Part shown: positions 17,350 through 26,228 of the stretch, piece by piece
Layout of the letters: every line of letters starts with the position of its first letter
Numbering within the stretch: position 1 is the stretch's first letter
Source: Mycolicibacterium stellerae
GTDB taxonomy: Bacteria > Actinomycetota > Actinomycetes > Mycobacteriales > Mycobacteriaceae
DNA: 64,000 nt
Direction: 5' to 3'
Assembly: GCF_003719305.1 (NCBI RefSeq)
Contig: NZ_RARC01000017.1
Coordinates: 62,001 to 126,000 of the forward strand
Translations under genes and position numbers: made by a program
The notes under the pieces: model-generated
Seen by the model: only the letters and a program-made list of their open reading frames with translations
Told to the model about the DNA's origin: nothing
Databases searched by the model: none

Positions 17350-18633
17350 TCAGCCCCTGCGCGCGAAGTACTTCTTATAGGCCTCGGCCGACGCGCGCAG
17401 CTCCGGGTCGGCTTCGAATTTCGGCTCGAACTTCGCCCATGCCGCCTCGCGCTTGGCGGGGAGGTACTCCGTCGGCCAATACGGGTGCTGCTGCGGCGAG
17501 TAGTCGCGCAACACGCGGCGCGCCACGGTGGCCTTGTGCACCTCGTCGGCACCGTCGGCCAGGCCCATCGTCGGTGCGCTCGCATACATCGCCTGCAGCG
17601 GGGTCAGGTCGGTCGTGCCGAGCGACCCGAGGATGTGCAGCGCGTTGAACGACACCTCCCGCAGCACCTTGGCCATCGTGAACTTGACGGTCGCGATGTC
17701 GGTGCGGGCTTCCTTGGTGCTGGAATTGTCGATCTTCCAAGCGGTTTCGAGGACCAGCAGCCGCAGCATGCGGATGGCGGCGTAGGAGTCGGCGATCTTC
17801 TCCTGGACCATCTGATGCTCGGCGATCACCTTGCCGTGCGACTCACGCGACAGCGCCCGCTCACACATCATGTCGAAGGCGAGCTTGCACTGGGCGATGG
17901 TGCGCATCGCGTGGTGGATACGGCCGCCGCCCAGCCGCCGCTGGGCAAGCGTCTTGGCGCCGTCCTCTGGGCCGAGCAGATGGTCGAGCGGCACCCTGAC
18001 GTCGCGGTAGATGATGTGGTTGTGGTTTCGGGGCTCCGGCTGGATCTCCACGCCCGGCGTATTGCGCGGCACCACGAACATCCCGTTGGTGCACATGACG
18101 AAGAGGATGTCGGCGACGCGGCCCGCCGACGTGAACCACTTCTCGCCGTTGATCACCCACTCGTCGCCGTCGCGCACCGCGGTGGTCCGAAACAGGTTGG
18201 GGTCGGATCCGCCCTGGGGCTCGGTCATCGAGTACGCCGAGAAGATGTCCTGGTTCAGCAGCGGCTCGAGCCACCGCTTCTTCTGCTCCTCGGTGCCGAA
18301 CGCGGCGAGCATCTCGATGTTGCCGGTGTCGGGGGCGGCGGCGCCGAACATCTGCGGCGCGCCGGAGTAGCGGCCGATGATCTCGTTCAGCAGCCCGAGC
18401 TTGAGCTGGCCGAAGCCAGGACCGCCGAGTTCCTCGTCAAGGAAGAGCGCCCACAGGCCCTGGTCCTTGATCTGCTGCTGCAGGCCGCGAACGTAGGCCT
18501 TCACCCTGGGATCGGGTGAGCGCACCGCATAGGGGAAGACGAACTCGAGCGGCTCGACCTCCTCCTTGCAGAACTCCTCGACCCAGTCGAGTTTCTTCTG
18601 GAAGTCCGGATCGGTCGAGAAGTCCCATGCCAT
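17350..18633 (-). CDS. Acyl-CoA dehydrogenase, long FadE type
   Basis: This 427-residue protein has acyl-CoA dehydrogenase domains. The N-domain starts WDFSTDPDFQKKLDWVEEF, SMTEPQGGSDPNLF and WVINGEKWFTSAG lie in the middle domain, and MGLADGADEVHKATVARRVL in the C-terminal domain, where the Glu lies at the usual catalytic region. The length and the Asp-Pro-rich N-terminus match a FadE subgroup common in mycobacteria that acts on short or branched acyl-CoAs. No partner gene is adjacent and no shared operator is seen. It is convergent with the flavin oxidase gene. Confidence 0.9.
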   Translation of the reverse strand: MAWDFSTDPDFQKKLDWVEEFCKEEVEPLEFVFPYAVRSPDPRVKAYVRGLQQQIKDQGLWALFLDEELGGPGFGQLKLGLLNEIIGRYSGAPQMFGAAAPDTGNIEMLAAFGTEEQKKRWLEPLLNQDIFSAYSMTEPQGGSDPNLFRTTAVRDGDEWVINGEKWFTSAGRVADILFVMCTNGMFVVPRNTPGVEIQPEPRNHNHIIYRDVRVPLDHLLGPEDGAKTLAQRRLGGGRIHHAMRTIAQCKLAFDMMCERALSRESHGKVIAEHQMVQEKIADSYAAIRMLRLLVLETAWKIDNSSTKEARTDIATVKFTMAKVLREVSFNALHILGSLGTTDLTPLQAMYASAPTMGLADGADEVHKATVARRVLRDYSPQQHPYWPTEYLPAKREAAWAKFEPKFEADPELRASAEAYKKYFARRG

Positions 18634-18668
18634 ACCTCGAGATTGTGCCCCACCGGTCTTCGTGTTCC

Positions 18669-19049
18669 CTAGGAAGCGAGAAGGAGCGCAGTAGTCACCA
18701 GCATGACGGCGGCGGTGAGGCCGTGGACTCCCATTGCGATTGACTTGGGGCCGCCGTTGCGGAGCACGATGGCCGCGTCGGCAAGCGGAATGATCGTGGC
18801 GGCCAGTATCACCCAGCCGAGCAGATGGGTCGCGCCCGCAACCATCAGGATGATGACGAACAGCCCCGATGCGATGTCGCGGACGCCCTTGACACTCAGG
18901 TAGGCGCCGACGGAAGGCTGGCCGAGATCTGGTTGCACCCCGTAGCCCGCGGCGGCGACGCGCGGCGCGACAAGGAATCGTGCGCCGATGAATATGATGC
19001 CCGCGGCAATGAGTCCGGCGAGCGTGTAGGCGACGGCGATGACGGTCAT
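18669..19049 (-). CDS. DUF4267-type small membrane protein
   Basis: This 126-residue protein has four predicted helices (starting at about 5, 48, 72 and 100) and conserved-looking segments GARFLVAPRVAAAGYG and KGVRDIASGLFV, typical of DUF4267 proteins. The ATG at 19049 was chosen because the upstream extension of the frame overlaps the NIPSNAP gene and is only a shadow. It lies 22 bases after the NIPSNAP gene and is likely the third gene of a small operon divergent from a TetR gene. Function unknown. Confidence 0.7.
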   Translation of the reverse strand: MTVIAVAYTLAGLIAAGIIFIGARFLVAPRVAAAGYGVQPDLGQPSVGAYLSVKGVRDIASGLFVIILMVAGATHLLGWVILAATIIPLADAAIVLRNGGPKSIAMGVHGLTAAVMLVTTALLLAS

Positions 19050-19071
19050 GTCGAGCACTCCTGAAGAGTTG

Positions 19072-19389
19072 TCAGTGAATCGGTGAGAATGATGTCGGGT
19101 CAAGCAGTCTCGACTCAACGTCGACGATCTCGGTGACGTCGAAGCCGGCCATGTCGGCCCCGAACTCTGGGCTGGCCATGATGTGCCGCGCGAGTTGTTC
19201 CGGGTCGGCACCGGGCGGGTAGCCGATCAGCGCCACAAGTCGATTCGCGCCGCCGCTCCGCTCGGTCCACACACCGTGAGTCGTCACCCCGAATGTGTTG
19301 AACGTGGCCAGGTGGCGGGCCCAGTGAACCGATGCGTACCGCTGTAGAGCTTCATGCGATCGCAGGGTGTAGATCCTGAGCTGGAACAT
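19072..19389 (-). CDS. NIPSNAP-family protein
   Basis: This 105-residue ferredoxin-like alpha-beta barrel protein starts MFQLRIYTLRS and includes VHWARHLATFNTFGV and LVALIGYPPGADPE, the core of NIPSNAP proteins. These are small dimeric proteins often found with oxidative enzymes and of uncertain biochemical role. Its ATG shares one base with the stop of the preceding DUF1772 gene, showing translational coupling. Confidence 0.8.
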   Translation of the reverse strand: MFQLRIYTLRSHEALQRYASVHWARHLATFNTFGVTTHGVWTERSGGANRLVALIGYPPGADPEQLARHIMASPEFGADMAGFDVTEIVDVESRLLDPTSFSPIH

Positions 19390-19865
19390 CAGATCGCCAG
19401 CACCACGCACAGGGCGGCCACTGCCAGGCCCTGCAGGCCCGCGCGAACGCCGATGATCGAGTCCCACTTTGCTTGCAGCGCACGGCCGTTCGGGAGTGCA
19501 CGGCCGGCTTCGGCCGCCGCAGTCAGTTGTCGATTGATGGGTGCGCTCAACCGGGTGTACAGCAGCAGCCAGATCAACAGCGCGACCAGAGCGGCACCCG
19601 CCGCAATGGCCTGTGCCCAGTTCGCGGCGACCGCGGCAAGCACCGCGGTGGTCGCGGTGGCGACGACCCCGAGCACTCCCGGGACGGGCATTCGCCGGTC
19701 TCCGTAGCGGTGCACGCTGCCCGTGACCGCGACCAACCCACGATCGTCGACCAGAGCCAACGCCGGCCTCAGCACGACTGCACAAAACACGTCGGTGCCG
19801 TAAACCACCGCGGTACCCAATACCGCGATCAGTGCGGCGGCACGGGTGATGTGGTCCAAGGCCAT
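19389..19865 (-). CDS. DUF1772 (anthrone-oxygenase-like) membrane protein
   Basis: The 158 residues from the ATG at 19865 hold four hydrophobic helices (about 7-28, 58-80, 85-102 and 138-157). The segment LSAPINRQLTAAAEAG, followed by RALQAKWDSIIGVRAGLQ (helix 4 with its W/R pair), is characteristic of DUF1772, a family related to fungal anthrone oxygenases. It is the first gene of a three-gene operon whose promoter contains CTAG-rich inverted repeats shared with a divergent TetR. An oxidation or quinone-related role is suggested by family only. Confidence 0.75.
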   Translation of the reverse strand: MALDHITRAAALIAVLGTAVVYGTDVFCAVVLRPALALVDDRGLVAVTGSVHRYGDRRMPVPGVLGVVATATTAVLAAVAANWAQAIAAGAALVALLIWLLLYTRLSAPINRQLTAAAEAGRALPNGRALQAKWDSIIGVRAGLQGLAVAALCVVLAI

Positions 19866-19889
19866 GTCCTGACTCCCTTGATGCGTAAC

Positions 19890-19958
19890 TGCTAGCAACG
19901 CTAACCCCGGACTCGACGCACGTCAATAGCAGTGCTAGATCTTCTAGCGGTGCTAGCA
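19890..19958. promoter_or_regulatory. CTAG-rich operator cluster between DUF1772 operon and TetR
   Basis: Several short symmetrical elements crowd this gap: TGCTAGCA at 19890-19897 and again at 19951-19958; TAGCA-G-TGCTA at 19927-19937; and CTAGA-TCT-TCTAG at 19935-19947. CTAG is rare in high-GC bacteria, so five in 70 bp stand out. TAGCAT at 19954-19959 could be the -10 of the TetR gene, directly overlapped by a repeat. Autoregulation by the TetR and control of the divergent operon is the simplest reading. Confidence 0.65.
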
Positions 19959-19964
19959 TGCGAT

Positions 19965-20537
19965 ATGGCCATCGAGGACCGCCGTCAGCGTGAGCGAGCC
20001 GACCGCCGACGGCTGATCATCACGACGGCCCGCAAGATGGCCGAGGCCGAAGGCTGGGATGCCGTCACCACCCGTCGGTTGTCCACCGAGATCGAATACA
20101 GCCAACCGGTGTTGTACAAGCACTTCACCGGCATGGAGCAAATCGCTGAGGCCGTCGCCATCGACGGGTTCGGCGAGCTCGCCGATGTGATTCGGGCCGC
20201 CCGGTCCCACGGGGGCGCGGGCAACGGCACCACCCTGACCCTGGTTGCGCGCGCCTACCTCGACTTCGCCCGCGACAACCCGGCCGTTTACGCCGCGATG
20301 TTCACCCGTGCGACCACCTTGCGCTTCGCCGCAGAAGACACGCCGCCTGAGCTGACGGCGGCCTTCGCGGAGCTGCGCCAAGCGATCGGCGTCGTCGGAG
20401 ACCAACAGGATGCGGACACGCTCACCGAGGTGTTCTGGGCTGCCCTGCACGGACTGGTCACCCTCGGCGGCACAGGCCGACTACGCCCTGACTATGACCC
20501 GGACCGTCTCCGACTGCTGGTCAATCAGTTCAGCTGA
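19965..20537 (+). CDS. TetR-family regulator of the DUF1772 operon
   Basis: The 190 residues from the ATG at 19965 carry the HTH at about 25-50, ARKMAEAEGWDAVTTRRLS, followed by YSQPVLYKHFTGMEQI. The C-terminal region resembles the TetR_C WHG-type (FWAALHGLVTLGGTGRLRPDYD). A GTG at 19932 would add residues but lies within the operator repeats. The ATG follows a -10-like TAGCAT by 5 bases, fitting a leaderless transcript. It is divergent from the DUF1772-NIPSNAP-DUF4267 operon, which it probably represses. Its end abuts the convergent xylH-like gene (1 base apart). Confidence 0.85.
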   Translation: MAIEDRRQRERADRRRLIITTARKMAEAEGWDAVTTRRLSTEIEYSQPVLYKHFTGMEQIAEAVAIDGFGELADVIRAARSHGGAGNGTTLTLVARAYLDFARDNPAVYAAMFTRATTLRFAAEDTPPELTAAFAELRQAIGVVGDQQDADTLTEVFWAALHGLVTLGGTGRLRPDYDPDRLRLLVNQFS

Positions 20538-20538
20538 T

Positions 20539-21798
20539 TCAACTCAGGCCCGAGACAGACCGGCGTCGACGGGATATCGCGTCCACACTGGCCGCCAGCA
20601 GCAGCACGCCGCCAGTGACCAGGAAGTTGATGTAGGAGGACTGGTTGAGCAATCCGAGGCCGTTGGCAATGGTCGCCACGACCACGCCGCCGATCACGGC
20701 ATCCAGCGCCCGGCCGCGGCCACCGAACAGGCTGGTACCGCCGATCACCGCGGCACCAACGGCATAGAGCAGGGTGTTGCCCGCTCCCGAGGACGCCGAG
20801 ACCTTCCCGCCATACGAGGCGGCGATGATTCCGCTCAGCGCGGCGAGCGACGAGCACACCACGAAAGCCGACACCCTGATCCGGTCGACGTGGATGCCGG
20901 CGCGCCTTGCGGCCTCCCTGTTGCCGCCAACGGCGTAGATGTGCCTGCCGTAGGAAGTGCGGTTGAGCACAAAGGTCAGCACGATCAACAGAATGCCGAC
21001 TATCGGCAGAACGTAAGGGATGCCGCGGATTTCGATGTTCGGGTTGACGCTGCGGTTCAGATTCAGCAGGTAGGTAACGCCGAGGATGACCACCGCGACG
21101 GCGGCCACCCGCGCCGCCACCACCCCGGTCGGCGGATGGGCAAGGCCGAGGGCGACCTTGTCGTGCTGGCGGTAGAACTCCAGGGCGCCATAGCCACCGG
21201 CGATCAGCACCGCGCATACCCAGCCGGTGACCGGAGACAGGTTGGTGATGGTGATTCCGCGGATAACGGGATCGTCGACCCGCACCGATCCACCCTCACC
21301 GATCAGCCTCAGCGTCACACCCTGCAGACCGAGGAAAAACCCCAGTGTCACCACGAAAGACGGTATCCCGAGCTTGGCGCACAGCAGGCCGATCAACGAT
21401 CCGATGAGTGCACCGCAGACGACACCGGCCAGGATCGCGGCCCACCACGGCCACCCGCGCGCCACGATCGTCAGCGCCATCACACACGCCGAGACGCCGC
21501 CTGCCACCCCGGCGGACAGGTCGATGTCGCCGAGCAGCAGCACGAACACCAGGCCCATCGCCAGCACGCAGATCGACCCCGCCTGGGTGACCAGGTTGGC
21601 CAGATTCAGCGCCGACATGAACCGGTCGTTGGCCAGACCGAACACGATGAACAGCACGACCAGCCCGAGTACCGCGGGCAGCGAGCCCATATCCCCGCCG
21701 CGCACCCGACGGCCGTAACTGCGTAACGCGTCGATGACGGTGTCGTCGCCGCCGGAGTCGGCGGCGAAATCCGCGTCCGCCAGATTCACAGTGGCCAT
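20539..21798 (-). CDS. Sugar ABC transporter permease (XylH-like)
   Basis: The 419 residues hold about 10 transmembrane helices of the BPD_transp_2 (ribose/xylose/galactose) family. Signatures include LAMGLVFVLLLGDIDLSAG in the middle and YAVGGNREAARRAGIHVDRIR, followed by GGTSLFGGRGRALDAVIGG, where the ATPase docks. The start ATG follows the ATPase gene by 34 bases, and it is the last gene of the operon beginning at xylA. The combination suggests xylose import, although related pentoses or other aldoses are possible. Confidence 0.88.
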   Translation of the reverse strand: MATVNLADADFAADSGGDDTVIDALRSYGRRVRGGDMGSLPAVLGLVVLFIVFGLANDRFMSALNLANLVTQAGSICVLAMGLVFVLLLGDIDLSAGVAGGVSACVMALTIVARGWPWWAAILAGVVCGALIGSLIGLLCAKLGIPSFVVTLGFFLGLQGVTLRLIGEGGSVRVDDPVIRGITITNLSPVTGWVCAVLIAGGYGALEFYRQHDKVALGLAHPPTGVVAARVAAVAVVILGVTYLLNLNRSVNPNIEIRGIPYVLPIVGILLIVLTFVLNRTSYGRHIYAVGGNREAARRAGIHVDRIRVSAFVVCSSLAALSGIIAASYGGKVSASSGAGNTLLYAVGAAVIGGTSLFGGRGRALDAVIGGVVVATIANGLGLLNQSSYINFLVTGGVLLLAASVDAISRRRRSVSGLS

Positions 21799-21832
21799 AT
21801 CACGGTGTCCTTCACCTTCACGTCGGGCGGCT

Positions 21833-22612
21833 TCACATCGACTCGGCTGCTGCGGCGGGCGCCAGGCCCAGACTGCCGGACCGACCCGCGGTAATGAGCT
21901 CGACGATCTGGCTGTGGGTGACCTCCGACGCCTTCACCTCGGCGGCCACCCGGCCTAGATACAGTGCGCACACTCGGTCGGCGACCTCGAACACGTCGGC
22001 CATGTTGTGCGAGATGAACACCACGCCCAACCCCTGGTCGGCCAGCCTGCGCACCAGGTCGAGGACCTGGCGGGTCTGTGCCACCCCGAGCGCTGCGGTG
22101 GGCTCGTCGAGAAGCACCACCTTCGAGTTCCACAACACCGACTTGGCGATTGCCACCGTTTGACGCTGCCCGCCCGACAGACTTGATACCGGGGTCCGCA
22201 CCGACCTCACGGTGCGCACCGACAGCGACGACAGCGCCTCGCGCGCCTTGGATTCCATCGCAGCCTCGTCCAGCGTGCCGCGGCGCTTGATCTCCCGACC
22301 AAGGAACATGTTCGAGACGATGTCCAGGTTGTCGCATAGTGCCAGATCCTGGTACACCACTTCAACACCAAGGGCCGCAACATCATTGGGCCCGTTGACA
22401 TTGACCGGGCTGCCCTCGAACAGATAGGTCCCTGAGTCGATGCGGTAGATACCGGCGATCGCCTTCACCAGGGTCGACTTGCCCGCGCCGTTGTCACCGA
22501 CCAGAGCGGTGACTTCGCCTGGGTAGACCCCGAAGTCGACGTCGTGCAGGACATGCACCACGCCGAAACTCTTGTTGACACCTCGCAATTCGAGGATCGG
22601 CTGGTTCGCCAT
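21833..22612 (-). CDS. Sugar ABC transporter ATPase, single nucleotide-binding domain
   Basis: 259 residues. Walker A GDNGAGKST lies at 39-47, the Q-loop region at YQDLALCDNLD, signature LSGGQRQ, Walker B VVLLDEPTAALG and the switch His in VVFISHN. Most xylose/ribose ATPases (XylG, RbsA) are about 500 residues with two fused domains; this one is half length, a form common in actinobacterial sugar systems, and would work as a homodimer. The ATG at 22612 was chosen; further upstream the frame runs into the binding-protein gene. The C-terminus ends in an Ala-rich tail. Confidence 0.9.
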   Translation of the reverse strand: MANQPILELRGVNKSFGVVHVLHDVDFGVYPGEVTALVGDNGAGKSTLVKAIAGIYRIDSGTYLFEGSPVNVNGPNDVAALGVEVVYQDLALCDNLDIVSNMFLGREIKRRGTLDEAAMESKAREALSSLSVRTVRSVRTPVSSLSGGQRQTVAIAKSVLWNSKVVLLDEPTAALGVAQTRQVLDLVRRLADQGLGVVFISHNMADVFEVADRVCALYLGRVAAEVKASEVTHSQIVELITAGRSGSLGLAPAAAAESM

Positions 22613-22644
22613 GCCCGTCTCCGTTGTTGCGCCCGGCGCTCCCG

Positions 22645-23718
22645 TCACAGACCCGCGGACGCGCACATCGGTGCGAACCGACCGGCGCAAACGTCTGCCT
22701 TCGACTGTCCGCCGTCGGTGAACACCACGTCGACGTTGTCCTTGGTGATCGACTTCGGGGTCAGCAGTACCGAGGGCACATCGCGCTTGCCGGTATCGTC
22801 GCGGCTGGTCGAATTGGTCGTGACCTTCTCTCCCTTTGCCAGCGCGATGGCGGCTTCGGCGAGCGCGCCCGCCTCCTCCTGCGCCGATTTGTAGACCGTC
22901 ATGCACTGGCTGCCGGACAGGATGTTCTGCAAACCCTCGACGGTGGCGTCCTGGCCGGTCACCGGGACCTGCCCGGCGCGGCCGTTCTTCTCCAGAATCG
23001 AGATCACCGAACCGGCCAGCCCGTCGTTGGCCGCGTAGACGCCGTCGACCTTTCCGTCGGCCGCGGTGTAGAGCTGCTCGAAGATGGTGACGGCGGCGTC
23101 GTTGTCCCAGTCCGGCACCGCCTGTTCGCCGACCACCTTGACGGTCGGAGTTTTGTCGACAACATCATGTGCGCCCGCGGTGAACAGGGTCGCGTTGTTG
23201 TCGGTCGGAGATCCGTTGAGGAACACCACATTCGCGGGCTTGCCCGCCAGGCAGTCCACCAGACCCTGCCCCTGCAGCTCGCCGACGGTGGTGTTGTCGA
23301 ACGAGATGTAGGCGTCGGCCGAACCGCCCAGCGTCAGGCGGTCGTAGTCGAGTGTCTTGACACCCTGGGCCGCGGCCTTCTGCTGGATGGAGGCTCCGCT
23401 GTCGGAGTCGAGGTTGACGATGGCCAGCACGGTGACACCGTCGGCGATCATCCCGTCGGCGATGGTGGCCATCTTGTCGGCCGAACCTTCGGCGTTCTGA
23501 ATGGTGTAGGCGATACCGGCCTTCTTGAACGCCTCTTCGAGCGCCGGACGGTCCTTGGACTCCCAGCGCACCGACGACTTGGTGTCGGGCAGGATGACGC
23601 CGATCTTGCCTGAGTCGGATGCCGAGCCGTTGCTTGCGTCGTCACCGCTGGAGCACCCGGTGAGCGTGAGGCCCGCGCCGATGACGATGGCGGCGGCCAG
23701 GCTGACGGTTCGCTTCAT
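22645..23718 (-). CDS. Sugar-binding lipoprotein (XylF-like)
   Basis: This 357-residue type I periplasmic-binding protein has a lipoprotein signal with lipobox LTGC (Cys near residue 21) after MKRTVSLAAAIVIGAGLT. Two alpha/beta lobes follow. Motifs typical of xylose-binding proteins include VILPDTKSSVRWESKDRP at the start of lobe one and VYAANDGLAGSVISILEKNG with VPVTGQDATVEG in lobe two. It would be anchored on the outer face of the membrane and deliver the sugar to the permease. The likely ATG at 23718 follows xylA by 41 bases. Confidence 0.9.
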   Translation of the reverse strand: MKRTVSLAAAIVIGAGLTLTGCSSGDDASNGSASDSGKIGVILPDTKSSVRWESKDRPALEEAFKKAGIAYTIQNAEGSADKMATIADGMIADGVTVLAIVNLDSDSGASIQQKAAAQGVKTLDYDRLTLGGSADAYISFDNTTVGELQGQGLVDCLAGKPANVVFLNGSPTDNNATLFTAGAHDVVDKTPTVKVVGEQAVPDWDNDAAVTIFEQLYTAADGKVDGVYAANDGLAGSVISILEKNGRAGQVPVTGQDATVEGLQNILSGSQCMTVYKSAQEEAGALAEAAIALAKGEKVTTNSTSRDDTGKRDVPSVLLTPKSITKDNVDVVFTDGGQSKADVCAGRFAPMCASAGL

Positions 23719-23759
23719 GAACTTTGCCTTCCTTGTGGGAAATGTGTTGGGTGGCCCGA

Positions 23760-24980
23760 TCACCGCGCACCCATCAGATGCTCGATGGCGAGCTGGTTGA
23801 GCCGCACGAAGCCGAATCCTCTTCCGCCGAAATATGGCTCGGGGTCGAAGTCCTCCCAGGCCGAGCGGTCGGCGAGCAGATCGGCGTAGGTCTCCCCAGG
23901 GTTGCGCGTCGGCTCACGCAGTTCGCCCACCCGCGACTGCTGCATCGCCTCGGCCACCTCCGGATCCGCCCGGAACGCCGCCGCCCGCTGCTTGAGCAAC
24001 AGGTACATCCGCATATTCGCGGCCGCCGAGACCCATACCCCGGTCGCATCCTCGGTTCGGCTGGGTTTGTAGTCGAAGTGTCTCGGCCCGGTGTAGCTCG
24101 GGCCGCCGTCCGGGCCGCCGTTCTCGAGCAGATCCACCAATGCGAACGCGTTGGCGAGGTCGCCGTGGCCGAACACCAGGTCCTGGTCGAACTTGATGCC
24201 GCGTTGACCGTTGAGGTCGATGTGAAAGAGCTTGCCGCTGTAGAGCGCCTGGCTGATGCCGTGCATGAAGTTCAGCCCGGCCATCTGTTCGTGGCCGGTT
24301 TCCGGGTTCACCCCGAACAACTCGGAGTGGTCGAGGGTGTCGATGAACGCCAGGGCGTGGCCGACGGTCGGCAGCAGAATGTCACCGCGCGGTTCGTTCG
24401 GTTTCGGTTCGATGGCGAATCGCAAGCCGATGTTCTGGTCGATAACATACTGCGACAACAGATTCAGCGCTTCGCGGTAGCGCTCCAGGGCGGCCTGGAC
24501 ATCCTTGGCGCTATCGTACTCACTGCCTTCCCTGCCGCCCCACATGACGAAGGTTCCCGCGCCCAGTTCGGCTGCAAGATCGATGTTGCGCAGCACCTTT
24601 CGCAGGGAGAACCGGCGCACCGCGCGGTCGTTGCTGGTGAAGCCGCCGTCCTTGAAGACCGGATGGGTGAACAGGTTGGTCGTCACCATCGGCACGACCA
24701 TGCCGGTGGCCGCCAGCGCCGCGCCGAGCCGCTCGATCTGCCTGCGGCGCTCCGCGTCGGACGAGCCGAACGGGAAGAGGTCGTCGTCGTGCAACGTCAA
24801 ACCGTAGGCGCCGAGGCCGGCCAGGCGTTCCACCGCCTCGACGACGTCGAGGGCGGGCCGGGTGGCGGCGCCGAAAGGATCGGCGGCGACCCAACCCACC
24901 GTCCACAACCCGAAGGAGAATTTGTCGGCAGGCCGTGGCTGGAGTTCGTCAGCCAGGGGGCTGGACTCGAGAACGGACAT
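23760..24980 (-). CDS. xylA: Xylose isomerase
   Basis: The 406-residue TIM-barrel enzyme interconverts D-xylose and D-xylulose using two divalent metals. Metal and substrate residues appear in the expected order: [27 protein letters not shown], the metal Glu in [25 protein letters not shown] and [19 protein letters not shown]. The length suits the actinobacterial class. The ATG at 24980 has GGAG upstream at good distance and begins MSVLESSPL. It is the first gene of the operon with the transport genes and is divergent from the ROK regulator. No xylulokinase gene is in the window. Confidence 0.95.
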   Translation of the reverse strand: MSVLESSPLADELQPRPADKFSFGLWTVGWVAADPFGAATRPALDVVEAVERLAGLGAYGLTLHDDDLFPFGSSDAERRRQIERLGAALAATGMVVPMVTTNLFTHPVFKDGGFTSNDRAVRRFSLRKVLRNIDLAAELGAGTFVMWGGREGSEYDSAKDVQAALERYREALNLLSQYVIDQNIGLRFAIEPKPNEPRGDILLPTVGHALAFIDTLDHSELFGVNPETGHEQMAGLNFMHGISQALYSGKLFHIDLNGQRGIKFDQDLVFGHGDLANAFALVDLLENGGPDGGPSYTGPRHFDYKPSRTEDATGVWVSAAANMRMYLLLKQRAAAFRADPEVAEAMQQSRVGELREPTRNPGETYADLLADRSAWEDFDPEPYFGGRGFGFVRLNQLAIEHLMGAR

Positions 24981-25008
24981 ATAGGAGGCTCCTGTATGCG
25001 TCTGGATT

Positions 25009-25025
25009 TGTTCTGCCGCCGAACA
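25009..25025. promoter_or_regulatory. Inverted repeat between xylA and ROK gene
   Basis: TGTTC-N7-GAACA is a perfect 5-bp-arm repeat whose flanks continue the symmetry (ATT on one side, TAT on the other). It lies 29 bp upstream of xylA and 64 bp upstream of the ROK gene. The placement and spacing fit a XylR-type repressor operator controlling both directions. Confidence 0.55.
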
Positions 25026-25088
25026 TATGATGTGACGGGCACCACTGTCAATAGCCACCCGTGCCAATATCACTCCGAGAGGGGGCAG

Positions 25089-26228
25089 ATGCGGATCGGG
25101 ACAAGCACCGACGACGTCCGCCGGCGCAATCTATCCGTGGTGCTGACGCTGGTGCACCGCCACCGGTTGCTCAGCCGGGCCGACCTCACCAGACGCACCG
25201 GCCTGTCCCGGTCCACCGTCAAGGCGCTCGTCGAGGAACTCGCAGGCGCCGGTCTGGTCGAAGAGGTCGAGGCCGGTGCGCCGAGCCAGGTCGGCCGGCC
25301 CAGCCCGATTGTGCGACCACAGGCCCGCACCCTGGCCGTCGCGGTCAATCCCGAAGTGGACGCGATCACCATCGGGCTGGTGGCGCTCGGCGGGCGGGTG
25401 CTGGCGATGAAACGCCGGCCGACCGCAGGCATCCCCAGCGCTGCCGAGACTGTCACGGTCGCCGCGAGGGCCATCGCCGGGATGCGTCGCGCGCTCGACC
25501 CCGGGTGCAGCATCGACGCGATCGGAGTTGCCGTTCCCGGCTTGGTGCACGCTTCCGACAAGACCGTGCAGCTGGCGCCACATCTGGACTGGCACGACGA
25601 ATCGATCGGCCAGATGCTCAGCGCCGCAACCGGTCTGCCGGTGTTCGCGGTCAATGACGCTAATGCCGGGGCGATCGCCGAGCACATCTTCGGCAGTCAC
25701 CTCGACCCCGATCACATGATCTATGTCAACGGCGGCGCCAGCGGCATCGGCGCCGGATTCGTGGTGGCAGGCGAGCTGCTCGAGGGCGCGGCCGGCTATG
25801 CGGGCGAACTCGGCCACACCTTCGTCGGCGGTGTCGGGCTGTGTCACTGTGGCCGCACCGGCTGCCTCGAGACCGAGGTCAGCCAGGCGCAGATCAGCGC
25901 CGCCGGCGCGGGCACAAAGTCGATCATCGTCGAACGCCAAGCCCAGTATCTCGGTATCGCCCTCGGCAATGCGATCAACATGCTCAACCCGCAGTTGATC
26001 GTGCTCGGCGGGTTCCTGCGCGAGATCCCTGAACTGGCGCCGCAAACGCTGCTCGACGCCGTGGCCCGGCACAGCTTGCGCGGCCCCAATGACATGGTCC
26101 GCATCGTGCCTGCCAGCCTGGGCGCCGAAACATTGATGATCGGTGCAGCCGAGTTGGCCTTCGCGCCTTTACTGAGCGACCCTGCGGGAGATCACCAGCG
26201 CATCGACGGCGACAACGCCGTGCGGTGA
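25089..26228 (+). CDS. xylR: ROK-family transcriptional repressor, XylR-like
   Basis: About 379 residues. The N-terminal winged helix reads [18 protein letters not shown] (about 27-44), and the ROK sugar-kinase-like domain follows with a sugar/phosphate loop. The zinc-binding signature [14 protein letters not shown] lies near residue 255. It has no clear kinase catalytic context beyond the ROK fold. It is divergent from xylA, with an inverted repeat between them, so it is the probable xylose-responsive repressor. The ATG at 25089 has GAGAGGGGG just upstream. The frame stays open for more than 1.3 kb upstream, opposite xylA, but that part is a composition artefact. Its end overlaps the convergent CoA ligase by 60 bases. 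Confidence 0.85.
   Translation: MRIGTSTDDVRRRNLSVVLTLVHRHRLLSRADLTRRTGLSRSTVKALVEELAGAGLVEEVEAGAPSQVGRPSPIVRPQARTLAVAVNPEVDAITIGLVALGGRVLAMKRRPTAGIPSAAETVTVAARAIAGMRRALDPGCSIDAIGVAVPGLVHASDKTVQLAPHLDWHDESIGQMLSAATGLPVFAVNDANAGAIAEHIFGSHLDPDHMIYVNGGASGIGAGFVVAGELLEGAAGYAGELGHTFVGGVGLCHCGRTGCLETEVSQAQISAAGAGTKSIIVERQAQYLGIALGNAINMLNPQLIVLGGFLREIPELAPQTLLDAVARHSLRGPNDMVRIVPASLGAETLMIGAAELAFAPLLSDPAGDHQRIDGDNAVR

Noticed and set aside
20410-21726. A 438-codon open frame opposite the sugar permease
   Set aside because: It is low-complexity, His/Asp/Arg-rich translation typical of an antisense frame. The permease on the minus strand has the expected membrane helices and loops.
23724-25088. A very long open frame on the plus strand opposite xylA, merging with the ROK gene
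   Set aside because: Codon pattern follows the shadow of xylA on the opposite strand in high-GC DNA. The ROK gene has its own start and ribosome site at 25089, and xylA has full catalytic motifs.
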